Shown: positions 43,360 to 55,559 of the stretch, piece by piece
How positions within the stretch are numbered: the stretch's first letter is position 1
Layout: each line of letters begins with the position of its first letter
NCBI GenBank assembly: GCA_037954665.1
Contig: JBBMOL010000375.1
Location: 336,168-400,167, forward strand
Origin: Laguncularia racemosa
Taxonomy: Eukaryota > Streptophyta > Magnoliopsida > Myrtales > Combretaceae
Direction of reading: 5' to 3'
DNA: 64,000 bases
Made by a program: the position numbers and the translations under genes
The notes under the pieces: model-generated
Databases searched by the model: none
The model's input: the letters and a program-made list of their open reading frames with translations, nothing else
What the model was told of the DNA's origin: nothing

Positions 43360-46066
43360 TTAGCTTACATCAAGGAGTTTAAACAACTCCTCCATCACCA
43401 TCGTTTTCAGATTAGGATTCCAAGCTTCCTTCCATGGTATGGTGCCCTTCTTTTCAGCTTCCACCAATGTTTTGTAGGTGGATATCAATAAACTTACCTG
43501 CTGGATGTCTGCCCTTGACCATCCCAAGATTTCCCTATGTTCATCCAACTGGCCTTGAATCTGCTACTGCAATTCTCTTGTCATAGGCACTGGATTAATG
43601 TGAGGCCATAGATTTCCTAAATTCAGACACTCATAATCAAACAATTGATTAGAAAAGACATTAGGTTCAAGTGTCTGCATGGGCATTAGTGTCGACACTG
43701 GTGGCTTCTCATAGTGGTCTGTCTTCTCAAAAGCAACAACATTTTCAGTCTAGGGTACTTGCTCACAACCTTTGTTTTCTTGCTCATCCTCACCCCCCCC
43801 CCCCCCCCCCCCCAATCATCTATCTCATTCAAGACAGCTTCAAGAGTGGTTTGCCCTACATCTTCCTCCACATCATTGTTAGTAATTTCACCCTCAGCAG
43901 ATATGTCAGAATACCTTGCTTTCTCATTAGACAAAAACACAGGATCATACATATCAAATGTTACCTGGTCATCTAGTGCTCTAAGGGTGAGCTTACCTTA
44001 TCCTACATCAATTAGAGCTTGACGTGTAGCTAGGAATGGTCTACCCAGAATGAGTGGAATGTCATCATCTTCTTCCACATCCAGTATGACAAAGTCCACT
44101 GGAAATATGAATTTATCGACCTTGACTAAGACATCCTCTACTGTACCTTTGGAAAACCTTAAGCTCTTATCAGCTAGCTGCACAGTGATTGGTCTCCTCT
44201 TGCACTTTTGTGGCTCTATTCCGAGCTTCCTAAAAACTAAAAGTGGCATTAAATTAATACTTGCACCAGAATCAATCAAAACATTCTCAAAATCAATATT
44301 ACCAATGGTGCAAGGGATACTGAAACTTCCCTGATCTTTCAGCTTTCTAGGTAGCTGAGCAGATTTCTTCTCTATGACAGCTGAACTCTCGCCAAGAAGC
44401 ATTACTTTCTCAACACTCTCCATGAATCTTTTATTAGAGAGCAGCTCTTTCATGAATTTGGCATAGGATGGAATTTGCTTCAAGGCCTCTAAGAGAGGTA
44501 TATTAATTTGAAGCCCCTTAAATATGTCACAAAACCTAGCAAACTGGGCTTTCAACTCCCTCTGCTTGAGTCTTCTTGGGAAAGGGATAGGTGGAACATA
44601 AGGCTGCAACACTGGTGCTTTGGATGTGAGTTCCTCTTCCTTCTGCTTACCTTTCTCTGGACCTTTCTCTTGAATTTTTACCTGCCTTTTAGCTTTCTTC
44701 ACTTCCTTACCACTCCTTAGCATGATGGCATTGACATGATGGGTGTTCTCCTCAATTTTGCTAGGTAAAAACCCTGAGGGTCTAGTACTTAGCTGCTGTG
44801 CAATTTGACCAAGTTGACCCTCCAAGTTTCTGATAGAAGCTTGTTGGTTTTACAGGAGGGTGTAAGTCTTTTGCATGTAGCTCCTCATGAGCTCTTTATT
44901 CTTGACTGACTTTGCTGAGGAGGAGGAATCTGAGTAGGGACTTGTTTTTGAAATCCAGGTGGTGGGTTTTGTACGTTGTTCTCATTCCTCCATGAGAAGT
45001 TTGGACAATTTCGCCAACCTAGATTGTAAGTGTTGGAATAAGGCCCTTGATTAGCTCTTTGAAAATTGTTGGCATAGTTGAGTTGCTCTTTATTGGATGA
45101 TGCTGGAAAGTTTCCCAATGGACATTCCAAAGAGGGGTGTGGTCCTAAACACAAGTCACAACTAGCAAGCAAGTTAGTATTAACTGATTGAGAAGAAGAA
45201 AGTTTGCTTACTTGAGTAGTGAGAGTTGCCAACTGAGCTGAAATAGAATCGATATCAGTAACTGATGCAGCTCTTGATTTCCCTCTCTCAGGTTGCCAAT
45301 TATGTGCACTAGATGCCATTTCTTCAATTAAAGCACTGGCTTCAGTGTATGTTTTACCCATCAATGTACCTCCAACTGCAGCATCTACCAATGACCTCAT
45401 AGTGTCATCTAAACTAAGATAAAATACCTCAATCAAGAGATTATCAGGTAGGCCATGGTGTGGACACTTCCGGATTGTTTCCTTAAATCGTTCCCATGCC
45501 TCATATAATGATTCACCATTGAACTTGGAAAAGTTGGTGATATCATTTCTTAATTTGGCAGTACGTGATGGTGGGAAAAATCTTCTAAGAAACATTTATT
45601 GAAGTTCAGCCCATGTGGTAATAGAATCTTAGGGTAAGAAATTATACCAAGCTCTTACCTTATCCTTTAATGAGAAAGGAAAAAGTTGCAGTCTTATGGC
45701 ATCATCAGAAACACCATTCATCTTTATCAAGTTAGAGTACTCAAGGAATCCTGCTATGTGCTCATTAGGGCTCTCATGTGTATATCCACCAAACTGCTTG
45801 GATTGCACCATCTGTATAAGTGCCGGCTTCAGCTCAAAAGTGTTGGCCTGAACAGCTGGCCTTCTAATTGCTGGTCCTTGAACAGTTGGGACTGAAAAAT
45901 CGCGAAGTGCTCGTGGGGCAGCCCGAATAGGAAGATTGTTATTGTCATCTGCCATGATTTCCTCTTGATTCTCTCCTCCCTATCTATTATCTCTTCTCAA
46001 ACGATGTATAGTACGCTCTATCTCAGGATCTAGGTGCAGAAGTTCAAGACTCCTACTCCTTTGCAT
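43360..46066 (-). pseudogene. Gag-protease of element E, broken
   Basis: Likely start MQRSRSLELL at 46066, then LDPEIERTIHRLRRDN, a TAG, and MADDNNN at 45955. Gag core: NTFELKPALIQMVQ, GVSDDAIRLQLFPFSLKDK and LYEAWERFKETIRKCPHHGL. Zinc knuckle CDLCLGPHPSLEC near 45150. Coiled linker near 44820. Protease: VLIDSGASINLMP (44265) and IPLILGRPFLATRQALIDVG (44020). Stops near 45629 and 45596 and a frameshift near 44885 break it. After protease a tail with a 21-nt C run (43793-43813, a Gly run in the ORF) ends with REILGWSRADIQ, reminiscent of the RT N-terminal linker, and stops at 43360. No RT core follows. Confidence 0.8.
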
Positions 46067-46164
46067 GCACACCCGTAGAAAAGACAGAAAAGTAAAGACA
46101 CACTATCAACAAAATAAAATGCACCTAAATTACCAACAAAGCTATAAAGTCTAATATCTTATAG

Positions 46165-46182
46165 TCCTCGACAACGGCGCCA
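46165..46182 (-). promoter_or_regulatory. Primer binding site of E (tRNA-Asp)
   Basis: TGGCGCCGTTGTCGAGGA on the minus strand, 6 nt after the 5' LTR; near-perfect complement of the plant tRNA-Asp 3' end. Confidence 0.85.
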
Positions 46183-46188
46183 AAAACT

Positions 46189-47730
46189 TGATCACTTGTG
46201 AAATGTATAAGTGAAACCACTAGCAAGTATACTAGGTCGCAATCAAGTAATATATGATGAGTAGAGTATCGTTCCCTCGAGGACTAAAAAGATTACCAAA
46301 CCTATAATAACTTATACTGATATTTAGGTAATTCAAACAGGAATCTTTTATATATTTAACTAAAGAAATTAAATTAAGTTCTATGCTAATGAGAATTATA
46401 AGATTCTTATAAATACTTCCAATTGAATAGTAGGGATTTAGAATTCACCCTAGTCATGCTAATCAAACTACCGTTAAGTTATTGAAATCAACTTATATGC
46501 GGTTATTCACGTGAGTTCAACATTTTAAATCTCAAATCAATTAGTCCACTTTCGTATCTCTATTTAACAGAGGATTCTAATATACTCTCATACATTTTTC
46601 AATGCTATGATCGCCTTATGCTCTAATACAATTATCCCTAATCTCTTAGTGAATAATTAATTAGAACATAGCTTTAATCTCTATATGAACCCTAATTAAA
46701 CCAATTAACGCCGCTTTCACATTGTCTCATTAGTCTAATTAAGAATTCCTAACAAATCCTATCTCTACTTTCGTATTGACTGGATTTCTAACAATCTAAT
46801 CTTATCACAATTAAATTGAAATTATAGGAATTCACAACATGAATACTCCACATATATGTCAATCTCATAACCAAACTACACTGATCATTTTAGCAAACTA
46901 GGGCTTCATCCACTATTCCCACAAATGAAATTAGCCAACCATACAATAGATAACAACAAGACAAAATTCAATGAAAAATGTTAAAGAATCTATTAAAGAC
47001 ATAAAAACCAATTCACAGAAATGCAAATATATGATTAGGATAAGAAGTCTCCAATATGTAGCAAATCTGGAAATAAGATCCTAAAACAACTCTTCAGAGA
47101 TTTCTGACTTGATCTCAATTGATGGAAGTCTAATTGAATTCAATCTTCAATTCCCTTGTAAAAAGCTAAAGTTTCTCAAAATAAAGTTCTCAAAGTCTAA
47201 AGTCTACTCTCCTTTCCCCGGTCGTTCTTTTTTTTTTTCTCACCCCTCCTTTTATGCTCTGCAGAAACGTACAAATTGCACAAGAATATGAAAAGTCGGC
47301 GGTCCACCACATGAGGCACGGTCGTGTGTAATGTGGTTGTTACTGCCACCACATAAACCACGGCCGTGGGATAACTCCATAAGCTTCTCGGCATTTTCTT
47401 CTTTCCTTCTTCTTTTAGGCACGACCGTGTCTTAGGGGGTAAACACACCCACCACATGAAGAACGGCCATGGGCTATCCCCTTAAGCCTCTCATCCTTTG
47501 TTTTTCTTTAATAATTGTAGAAAGAAAAAACACTACATAAGGCACGGCCATGTCTCATCCCTTGCTTGTGATTTCTTCATGTTTTGCATCACGTACATCT
47601 TCAAGTCCATTAATCCCTAAGATATTAACATAAATGCAATTTAAGTACCTTTTTATTGGAAATTTCTAATAATTGACAACAATATATATACCAATCACAA
47701 GATACAACATGATAAAATTTGCCTTTATCA
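46189..47730 (-). repeat. 5' LTR of element E
   Basis: 1,542 bp, partner of 40081-41620. TATA-like CATAAAAGG on the minus strand at 47247-47255; U3 palindromic CACGGCCGTG motifs about 47300-47560. Confidence 0.9.
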
Positions 47731-47735
47731 GTTAT
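47731..47735. repeat. Right target-site duplication of E
   Basis: GTTAT, identical to 40076-40080. Confidence 0.9.
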
Positions 47736-48645
47736 GGATTTTGTACTTGCTCTTACTCTCATAACAGTAAAGGAAAGAAGATTCTGTCATTTCAAAAGGA
47801 GATTGAAGACCCACGAAGAAGAAGATTCTATCTTTAAGGGTTGTGACTATGAATTTTATTTATTCTTCTCGTAATTGTATTTCTTTTGTTCAATTTATGG
47901 AGGAGTAGACTCTAAATCTAGATTTTGTTCGAAACTTCTCTGTCATGTGATGAAGATTCGGCCTTTAATGCGAAGTTGTTGACTTTCTTATGATTAATTG
48001 CATGCCCTTCAATTGTTTCTTAGATTCATAGATCCGGAATATGAATTTATGCATGATATCATATTAGTTAATTGAGAAATTGCTCTTATGATTAGATTTA
48101 ATGCAATTAATGAGATATGATTGTTCTTCTAGAGATAGGAAACAAGAATCTTCTGTCTACATCAATTATTTTGATGCGAATTCATGTGCTTTATGCAATT
48201 CTAGGTTGCTATTAACTAAGGAGAGATCCTATTTGATAAACCGAGGAATAGATAGGTTAATATACTTGAGAAAGTAGTTAACTTGACTAGAGAATTCGAC
48301 AGTATAAGAAGTCAACTACGCCAATCTTCATAAATCTAATGAATTACATGATCGAGAAGGAGTAGAATAAGATCTAGGTTGCTTTTGTTAATTGATAAAT
48401 CTTCAGAACCATTGTTGTTAGTGAGTTATTAGTTTTAAGATTAGAGTAATTAAGTTTCAACCAACATATTTAAGCATCAGTTAGATAATAGGAACGAAGT
48501 TAGTACTAGTAGTTGTTGTATCTCTATGGGACGACCCTGTACTTGACACTATATTACGTCCACGGTAGGTACACTTGCCTATTGCAACGTAGTTAGAATT
48601 AGGAATAGGCATTATAAATATTAAAACTACGATTGGCAACGATCA
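47736..48645 (+). repeat. 3' LTR of element C, right part
   Basis: 910 bp completing the LTR (526 + 910 = 1,436 bp, equal to the 5' LTR). Ends AACGATCA followed by the TAAGT target duplication. Confidence 0.9.
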
Positions 48646-48650
48646 TAAGT
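48646..48650. repeat. Right target-site duplication of C
   Basis: TAAGT, identical to 27828-27832. Confidence 0.9.
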
Positions 48651-49357
48651 AAAAAAAAAAAAACGCTTCCCACTACCAGTTAGTTAGCCTACAATGGGGC
48701 ACTTTCCTAAATGTCCTCTCTCAGGGTAGCAAGTCTAAGGAAGATGCTTCCCACTATCAATCAGTTAGCCTACAATGGGGTACTTTCCTAAATATCCCTA
48801 TTACAATTGTTATTATAGTAAAACGCTTCCTATCATCGATTAGTCAGCTCATAAGAGCACTTTTCTAAATAATCATTTTTTTTAAGGTCGCTAGTCTTGT
48901 AAGACACTTCCTATTATCAATTGACTAGCTCATAAGAGCACTTTCCTAAGAAATATCTTCTTTACGATCGCTAATCTTGTAAGATGCTTCTTATTATCAA
49001 TTAGTTCACTCACAATAACACATTCCTAAACAATCTCTATTTAAGGTTGATATGCTTCCTATCATTGACTAGTTAGCCCATATAGCACTTTTCTAGATGA
49101 TATTTTACTCTAGGTTGCTAGTCCGTTGAGATGCTTCTGGTTTAAGACCACTCCCCAAGTAGTATTAATCATCATAAAGTGATCATCTTTTTACAACACG
49201 GGATCATTAGCTCATGGAGAATTTTCCCTACTCAAACAAATAATTAAATAATTCCCTACTAGAACTAGGTTCAGATAGCCAGCTAACTATGGTGTTATCC
49301 ATTCGGTCTATCAGCCAAAAATGGTGTCTTTGTAGTTAAGTTTTCAAACTTTACTAT
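48651..49357 (+). repeat. 3' UTR tandem repeats of Tat element B, part 2
   Basis: Continuation of the array begun at 27720. Units have GCCTACAATGGGGYACTTTCC or CTCATAARAGCACTTTYCT cores separated by CGCTTCCYAYYATCAAT. It matches the reverse complement of the array at 5810-6960. Confidence 0.75.
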
Positions 49358-49370
49358 AAAGAGGGGTAGC
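49358..49370 (+). promoter_or_regulatory. Polypurine tract of Tat element B
   Basis: AAAGAGGGGTAGC directly before the LTR start TGTAAATATC. Confidence 0.8.
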
Positions 49371-49641
49371 TGTAAATATCCCATTTTTGCCCTTTAATCA
49401 CAATAATGTTTCATTTTTAATTTTTTTTCGATTTTTCTTCTATTTTTCATAAATGAAGGAAAAATAATAATAAAAAAAATAAATGGGAATAATACACCAA
49501 TTTTGGAAAATGAAGGTAGAAATAATAAAAAAGATGTCAAGGAAATTTTATAAAATTTTAGAATTTTAAAATAATATAAAATTAATAAAAATGCCACACG
49601 TATATACAATTTGCGTGTTAAATAAAATCGAGATTTGGGCT

Positions 49642-49707
49642 AGCACAACTAGCTCGTGTATTGGCCTGGAACATGCAGTGAAGGGGTGCGATCATGGGTT
49701 CAAATCC
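49642..49707 (+). other. tRNA-like A-box/B-box module in LTR B
   Basis: TAGCACAACTAGC (A-box-like, 49642-49654) and GGTTCAAATCC (49697-49707), a near-perfect pol III B box, spaced 42 nt. It is conserved in position with LTR A. No full cloverleaf is evident, so not called as a tRNA. Confidence 0.5.
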
Positions 49708-50064
49708 CACTGGAGGCACTTTGTGCCATTTTCTTCTTTTTTTTTCCCTTCTAGCTACCACGTGGCAGCACATGATTGGCCAGAACAAGCACATGCAAGT
49801 CGCGTGATCTTCTCCTTCCTCTAGATAGCAACAACAACATTGGAAATGAAAAAAAAAAAAAGGAAGAAAAGCTCACTGATAAACGCGAATCAAACGTAAT
49901 CAAACTAATTTTTTCTATCATCATCCATCCGTAATAGAAAGAAGTAAGATAAATCATGAAAAACAACTAAATCTATAAGGATCGATTCAAATAAAAAAAA
50001 AGGGATAAGCATAGATTCCAACCGTGAGCCCGATACAAGCTTATCAAGAGGGATTTTGTGAGTC

Positions 50065-50072
50065 TATAAATA
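50065..50072 (+). promoter_or_regulatory. TATA box of LTR B
   Basis: TATAAATA, about 695 bp after the LTR start. Confidence 0.65.
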
Positions 50073-51125
50073 GGACTCGACTTGCTAGAAGAAAGCAAGA
50101 AGAACATAGGAGAAACCACCTTGCCGGAGTTCTTCCTCTCTCTCTTTCTCTCAAACCCTCCCCGAATCACCACATTCGCAATCAGTATCCAGGTCAGTCA
50201 AATTTTTTATTTTATTTATTTATTTGTTTATTTTTTTATTATTTATTATTATAATAAATAAGAAAAAATATAAATATATATGAGAAAAAATATTTTTTTT
50301 AGAATATTGATTAGATTTAGAGTTTTTAATAAATAAATAAATGTGACTATTATGGTGATAAAATATATAATAAAATAAAAAATATAAATAAATAAAAAAA
50401 TAAAAATACTAAATAATAATGAATTTTGTCTTATTTCCTATCACTTAGAAAAATTCCTTTTCAAAATAAATTAAAAATTAATTTTTCTTAAATAAGAAGT
50501 TTGATATTTTAGAAAAAAAGAAAATATTAAAGCTTAGGCTTACAAATTTTTGGAAATCTTTAAATTGATAATAAATGTAAACCGAACATGTTTTCATAAT
50601 TAAAATTAATTAACCCACTAAAGTTTTATAAAAAGTGAACTACGACCTATTTGATCCTGAATAGTGGGTACGTAGGCACCCTTATGGGGTAACTCTAAAA
50701 AGAATAAAAAAATCATTTTTCAAATCGTTATTAGTATAATTTTTAACATCTTCTTTTTTATAAGAGAAAATATATATATAAAAAAGATATCAGAACATGT
50801 CCCAGATTTCAAAAGGATAAGGTGATAACTTTAGAGTTTTAATAGGATAGCTCTCGAGTAAAGAATCTCTGGTTTTTCTTTCTTCTTCTTTTTTTTTTTT
50901 CTAAAAATAAAAGAGAAGATTTCGTTGACTAGTTGTCTAAGTTAGAATTAATCCGCTTAATTAGTTCTAATTCAATAATTTTTCCCAATTCTAGTTGGGT
51001 GGTGATTCTAAACAAATAATAAGATTCCTAATTTAAGTTGAGGATTTATATTGGGTGAGCAAAAGATCTAATATGAATCGGATTAGGAATCTAACAAAAA
51101 ATTAAAAAATTAGACTTAACAGACC

Positions 51126-51690
51126 TCATGACATTAGGATTTGTAAAAGTTAATTTTATTGTTGTATTTTTTGTATTAAATATGTAAGTATTTTATAGAT
51201 TTATTTATAACTTTTTAATCGATAAACAAGTTCAACCTAGATATGAGACATACGGGTTGGATAATGGATTTAGGTTTTTATACATAATTAATAAATAGGT
51301 TATATCACAGATTAAGATTTTATGAACATAAACCCATTTAAATATGGATACAAAATATATATTAGTAACACAAATAACCAACTCTACTTTTAGATAATAC
51401 CAATAATCATAATTTGAGCAATGCGTTTTATAAAGAAAAAAAAACTATTTAATAATTGAAAAAGAATTACACTATAGCCATAGTTGAATATTCAGTATAG
51501 CGAATCCGTAGCATAATTATAAAAGCACCCATCTACGTGTAAGTGGAAAACATTGTACGATTTGACAGTCTAATAGATCAAAATGCCAACCATTCAATAT
51601 TTCATAATGTATCAAATGTCACCACCCAAATCCCTCCAATTGTTAAATATAATTGTCGTCATCGTCATCATCTTCTTCTTCTTCTTGTAT
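51126..51690 (+). repeat. Direct repeat, left copy
   Basis: About 565 bp beginning CTCATGACATTAGG and ending in a CATCTTCTTCTTCTTC tract. It repeats with a few percent mismatches at 53880-54448. No polypurine tract or primer site was found inside the 2.2-kb interval, so an LTR pair is not proven. Confidence 0.8.
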
Positions 51691-53879
51691 GATTTGGCGC
51701 TTATTATAAGTGTCAAATTTGAAGGTAAAGTCTTCATAGTTTGCTTTCAAAAGTTCCCCTAAATTTCTCCTTGAGAATATCTCTATTTCTTTCATCATGG
51801 ATTACTACTCAATTTGACACAATTTCATCTTGCACTGTACTCAGTTCGATGATTTGCCTTATTGCGGTCGTTCTTTTCCAAGCATTGTAAACCACGATAT
51901 ATCCCTTTTATGTTAAGCAATATGGTACAGGTTTCTAGTACCTTCAACTGCCTAATGATAAAATGAACTTTGTGATGAAATTGTTACCATTGAGTTTTTC
52001 CTCATTCAACTTAGCAGTGATATTTATAAAATGGACACCAGTTTCAAGTAACTCTATAATTTATATAAACAAATAAAATAAAATTAGTGCAACACATAAA
52101 ATTACATGCATAGAAAACATATTAAATTAAATGACAATTTCATAAACAATGCACAATTGAAAATTCGTTAGACTCTTAATTATTAACCATATTCAGACAT
52201 TTAATAGTCAACATACATATCATAATTTTGTGCAAAGAGTATATGTAAACTTTTCTTAGGAATTTATTAATCCAAAGCCCCCACTTATGCAAATGGTTAT
52301 GAATAAAAACCATACTAACAACATACTCATAAAATAAATCAAGAGAACAAAAAAAAAATTCTTAACAAAATTCTGTCAGCTTGTATCTTTCGACCCAAAA
52401 CATTATCATGCTAGTGACATATTTAACTTAATATGTCAACACATTAACATTTATTTTCCTACACTAGCAATTTAGGATCCAATCCGTGAAACCTGAACAT
52501 GACATAACATGATTATAATTGGGTTCGAGTTGACCAAAATTAACTCTAATAATGAATGGAGACTTGAAATCAATAAGTTAGAATTTGTATTCGGGTTTGA
52601 GTCTAACATGTGGATCTTTTATGGACCAATTTATTAAACATAAGTAAAAGTAATCAAATTATTTCACTTTTTACTCTTCTTTATATCTATCTCTTTCTTA
52701 GTTTCTCTCGGAAATAACACAATATAAGTAAAATCAATCAGACTGTTTCACTTTTGAGGTAAAAATCTCTTTCTTAATTTCATTTATTCTCTTGTTGACT
52801 CATCTTCACATAACCCTATCATTTATTCTCTTTCAAATCATTTCACTTCTTAGGTAAAAATCTTATTTCACTTAACATTCATCCCTAAAATTACTGCTTT
52901 TCTCTTTCTAGTTCTAGGCCTAAACCTATGGAGTTATTAGATTATGATTTGGTTTTGCTTTGTTGTTTTTCACGTCAAATACCTAATTGAGATATTAGAG
53001 GGAAGAAAGTTAACTATAGTGATATATATTATGGTAGGAGATTGTATCACTACGGTCAAGTATTTTAATAATATGACTAAAGTGCCAGAAGTCTTGTAAA
53101 TGTGCATCATATGTGAGCAAATTAATGAAAAATTTTGATTCTTTTATGATGGAGTAATGAGAACATATGAGATAAACGTGATGAAGATGCAGAGTAGCTG
53201 TATATGTTTTCAAGTTTAGGTCTTGAAATGAAGGAAGCGGATTGCTTTATTTCTAATTTTTGGTTACTTGTTGGGTTGGTGTAGAACTTAACACAAAATG
53301 CTTTATATGTGCAAAACTCTCATAGTTTTTCTTTTCTTAATGAAAAGGAAAAAGTGAAATCTAAATCCTTGGTTTTCACACCAATCTTAATTCAATCGAA
53401 TCTCAATGATAGAAGATATTAGTTGATTGCTAAAAGAGAGCAACTATTGGTAATTTATTTTGTTGTCAACTTCTAAAAGTGCTGAGATGGTAGAAAAAGC
53501 ACATGTGAAATGACTTTAGAAGGAATTTAGAGTACCTTGTAAAGTATGCTATCAATTCTTTCTTTTAAAAGTCTATTATCTTTGTCCTTTTAATTTTACT
53601 AAGTGCACCTTTTAAATGGTAGAGCACTATTTTACCTTGTAAACGTTTCTTTGTCATTGGAAAAGCATTCAATTGCTATATTTAATGGTTCTAGCTTTAT
53701 ATATATTCTTTAGATTTATTTTGGTTGTATATATGTGATAAAGCTACTTTTACAGCAAGTTTCTCTTTTTAGTAAATGTGGTGTTTAAGCATTGTTTTAT
53801 GAGAAGCTAAAAGCTTGGGGTTAAAACAAACAAAAGTGCAATGGACATGGGAAGTATTTGCAAAAGTTAATCTTTAAGA
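51691..53879. other. Interval between direct repeats, no gene recognised
   Basis: AT-rich. A short minus-strand open stretch at about 51650-51800 (MMKEIEIFSRRN, RNLGELLKANYEDF, then an acidic run) could be a gene exon remnant; I do not recognise it. Confidence 0.4.
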
Positions 53880-54448
53880 TCTCATGACATTAGGATTTGT
53901 AAAAGTTAATTTTATTGTTGTATTTTTTGTATTGAATATGTAAGTATTTTATAGATTTATTTATAACTTTTTAATCGATAAACAAGTTCAACCTAGATAT
54001 GAGACACACAAGTTGGATAACAGATTTAGGTTTTTATACATGATTAATAAATAGGTTATATCACAGGTTAAGATTTTATGAATATAAACCTATTTAAATA
54101 TGGATACAAAATATATATTGGTAACACAAATAACCAACTCTACTTTTAGATAATACCAATAATCATAATTTGAGCAATGCATTTTATAAAAGAAAAAAAA
54201 ACACTATTTAATAATTGAAAAAGAATTACACTGTAGCCATAGTTGAATCTTCAGTATAGCGGATGCGTAGCATAATTATGAAAGCACCCATCTACATGCA
54301 AGTGGAAAACAATGTACGATTTAACAGTCTAATAGATCCAAATGCCAACCATTCAATATTTCATAATGTATCAAATGTCACCATCCAAATCCCTCCAATT
54401 ATTGAACATAACTGTGGTCGCCGTCTTCGTCTTCGTCTTCTTCTTCTT
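53880..54448 (+). repeat. Direct repeat, right copy
   Basis: Second copy of 51126-51690, including TTGAGCAATGC and ending in a CGTCTTCGTCTTCTTCTTC tract. Short open frames at 54263-54524 lie in the repeat and are not supported. Confidence 0.8.
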
Positions 54449-55439
54449 ATTTATTAATCATGTCCCTGTTAACAATCTTAAGAGAAGCTTGCGCACACAA
54501 GGGTTTAATGTCAAAAAGTTTTAGGGAATAGATCTTTTGTGCAAATCCTCATCGACATTTACCTTTTTAATGAAAAAATAAATTTGAAAATTTAAACATA
54601 ATGTATACTAAAACTAGAAATATCAATTGAAAATCAAGATTTGCCTTGAAGCGTTGCAACTATGTGAAATTCTAAAAAACAAGTTATGATTTTTTAAATG
54701 AGGATTGTTGGTTTAATTGAAATCGAGTAAACGTCAAAATTTTGGACTTCATCAATCTTGCATTAAGTCAATAGTTGCAACTGGTTAACTTTAAAAATCA
54801 TTATTATATGTGATCATACGCAAATAATGAGTAATTTCTGTATATTAACAGTGAACATGCCATTTTATCAAAAAATAAATAAAAGAAATATTTTACCCTT
54901 AAATTATTTGACATTGAATGCAACTTTTGAAATGCCAGAACGTGCATTCTAGTTCTATACACATGTAAATTATAATTAACTAATGGCCTCGGATGAAATG
55001 ATGCGAGTAGGATTTGTCTAGCTCGAAACTCTTAGCCGGCAATGGATCAGTGTTCTTGTCCTTTTCTTCCTAGAATATAATATGCGTCTTATCATAATAA
55101 ATATCCGTAATGCATGATTACAAGTTTTATTCATATGCATGTATGCATATTTTACGAGAGCTGGATCTTTTTGAATGAAATTGTGCTTTTAGAAAATATC
55201 TAGAAGACATGATTTCAATTTTTAGGGAAATCGGTGGTCTTGCCTACTCATTTTTATGGGACTAGTCCTTGATTTTTAGTTAGTTGGGGGACAACCAGGC
55301 CTTCCAATTTTTGCCAATATTTATATAAAAACTTTCAAAAAGTTATATTTTTTATATTAGAGCATACCAAAAAATGGAAAAACTTTCGAAACTGTATTAG
55401 TTGTCTTCTGGCACGTTACGGAGGATGTAAAAGGAAGTA
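54449..55439. other. Intergenic, no gene recognised
   Basis: AT-rich sequence upstream of the thaumatin-like exon. I looked for a first exon (signal peptide plus the mature N-terminal strand) and saw none on the plus strand. Confidence 0.45.
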
Positions 55440-55558
55440 ACGAATCAGCAAATAGCAATTACAAGTAAATACCCAATTTCATAGATGTACTTGTAGGACG
55501 CTTCCTATTGATATACACGAATCAGCAAATAGCAATTACAAGTAAATACCCAATTTCA
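55440..55558. repeat. 42-bp direct repeat flanking the splice acceptor
   Basis: The same 42 nt (starting ACGAATCAGCAAATAGC, ending CCAATTTCA) occurs at 55440-55481 and 55517-55558, separated by 35 nt. The second copy forms the polypyrimidine/AG region directly before the thaumatin-like exon. Confidence 0.85.
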
Positions 55559-55559
55559 G

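Larger units (their letters stand above)
40081..47730 (-). mobile_element. Non-autonomous Athila-like element E (gag-protease only)
   Basis: A complete 7.65-kb minus-strand element inserted in the 3' LTR of C, with 1.54-kb LTRs, a tRNA-Asp primer site, gag-protease and the same 3' non-coding blocks as C and D, but no RT, RNase H or integrase. LTRs differ at roughly 45 sites by eye (about 3%). It belongs to a different family from D by LTR sequence, so loss of pol appears to have happened independently. Confidence 0.85.
27833..48645 (+). mobile_element. Athila-lineage retrotransposon C with env-position ORF
   Basis: A plus-strand element of about 13.16 kb once nested element E and its 5-bp duplication are subtracted. 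It has two 1,436-bp LTRs, a tRNA-Asp primer site, gag-protease-RT-RNase H-integrase, a third ORF in env position, a long 3' UTR and a polypurine tract. Domain order and primer identify Athila (Ty3/gypsy). LTRs differ at roughly 45 sites by eye (about 3%). Frames contain stops, so the copy is inactive. It sits in the 3' UTR of Tat element B. Confidence 0.9.
12519..51121 (+). mobile_element. Tat-lineage retrotransposon B, split by D and C
   Basis: The plus-strand element occupies 12519-16027, 23125-27832 and 48651-51121. Order: ORF1 C-terminus, gag, protease (interrupted by D), RT, RNase H, second RNase H, integrase, repetitive 3' UTR (interrupted by C), polypurine tract and 3' LTR. It belongs to the same family as copy A. 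The 5' LTR and the ORF1 N-terminus are missing at the inverted junction. Many in-frame stops show it is inactive. It is the oldest insertion of the nest. Confidence 0.85.
49371..51121 (+). repeat. 3' LTR of Tat element B
   Basis: Starts TGTAAATATCCC and ends GACTTAACA. The right end is inferred from alignment with LTR A and from the start of an unrelated direct repeat at 51126. It holds a tRNA-like module (49642-49707), a TATA box (50065-50072) and a GTGGGTACGTAGGCA segment near 50665. Confidence 0.75.

Noticed and set aside
49642..49707. Functional tRNA gene
   Set aside because: A and B boxes are present but no acceptor or anticodon stem can be formed convincingly, and the site is inside an LTR.
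51126..54448. Complete small LTR retrotransposon
   Set aside because: Direct repeats lack clear TG...CA ends, primer site, polypurine tract and target duplication.
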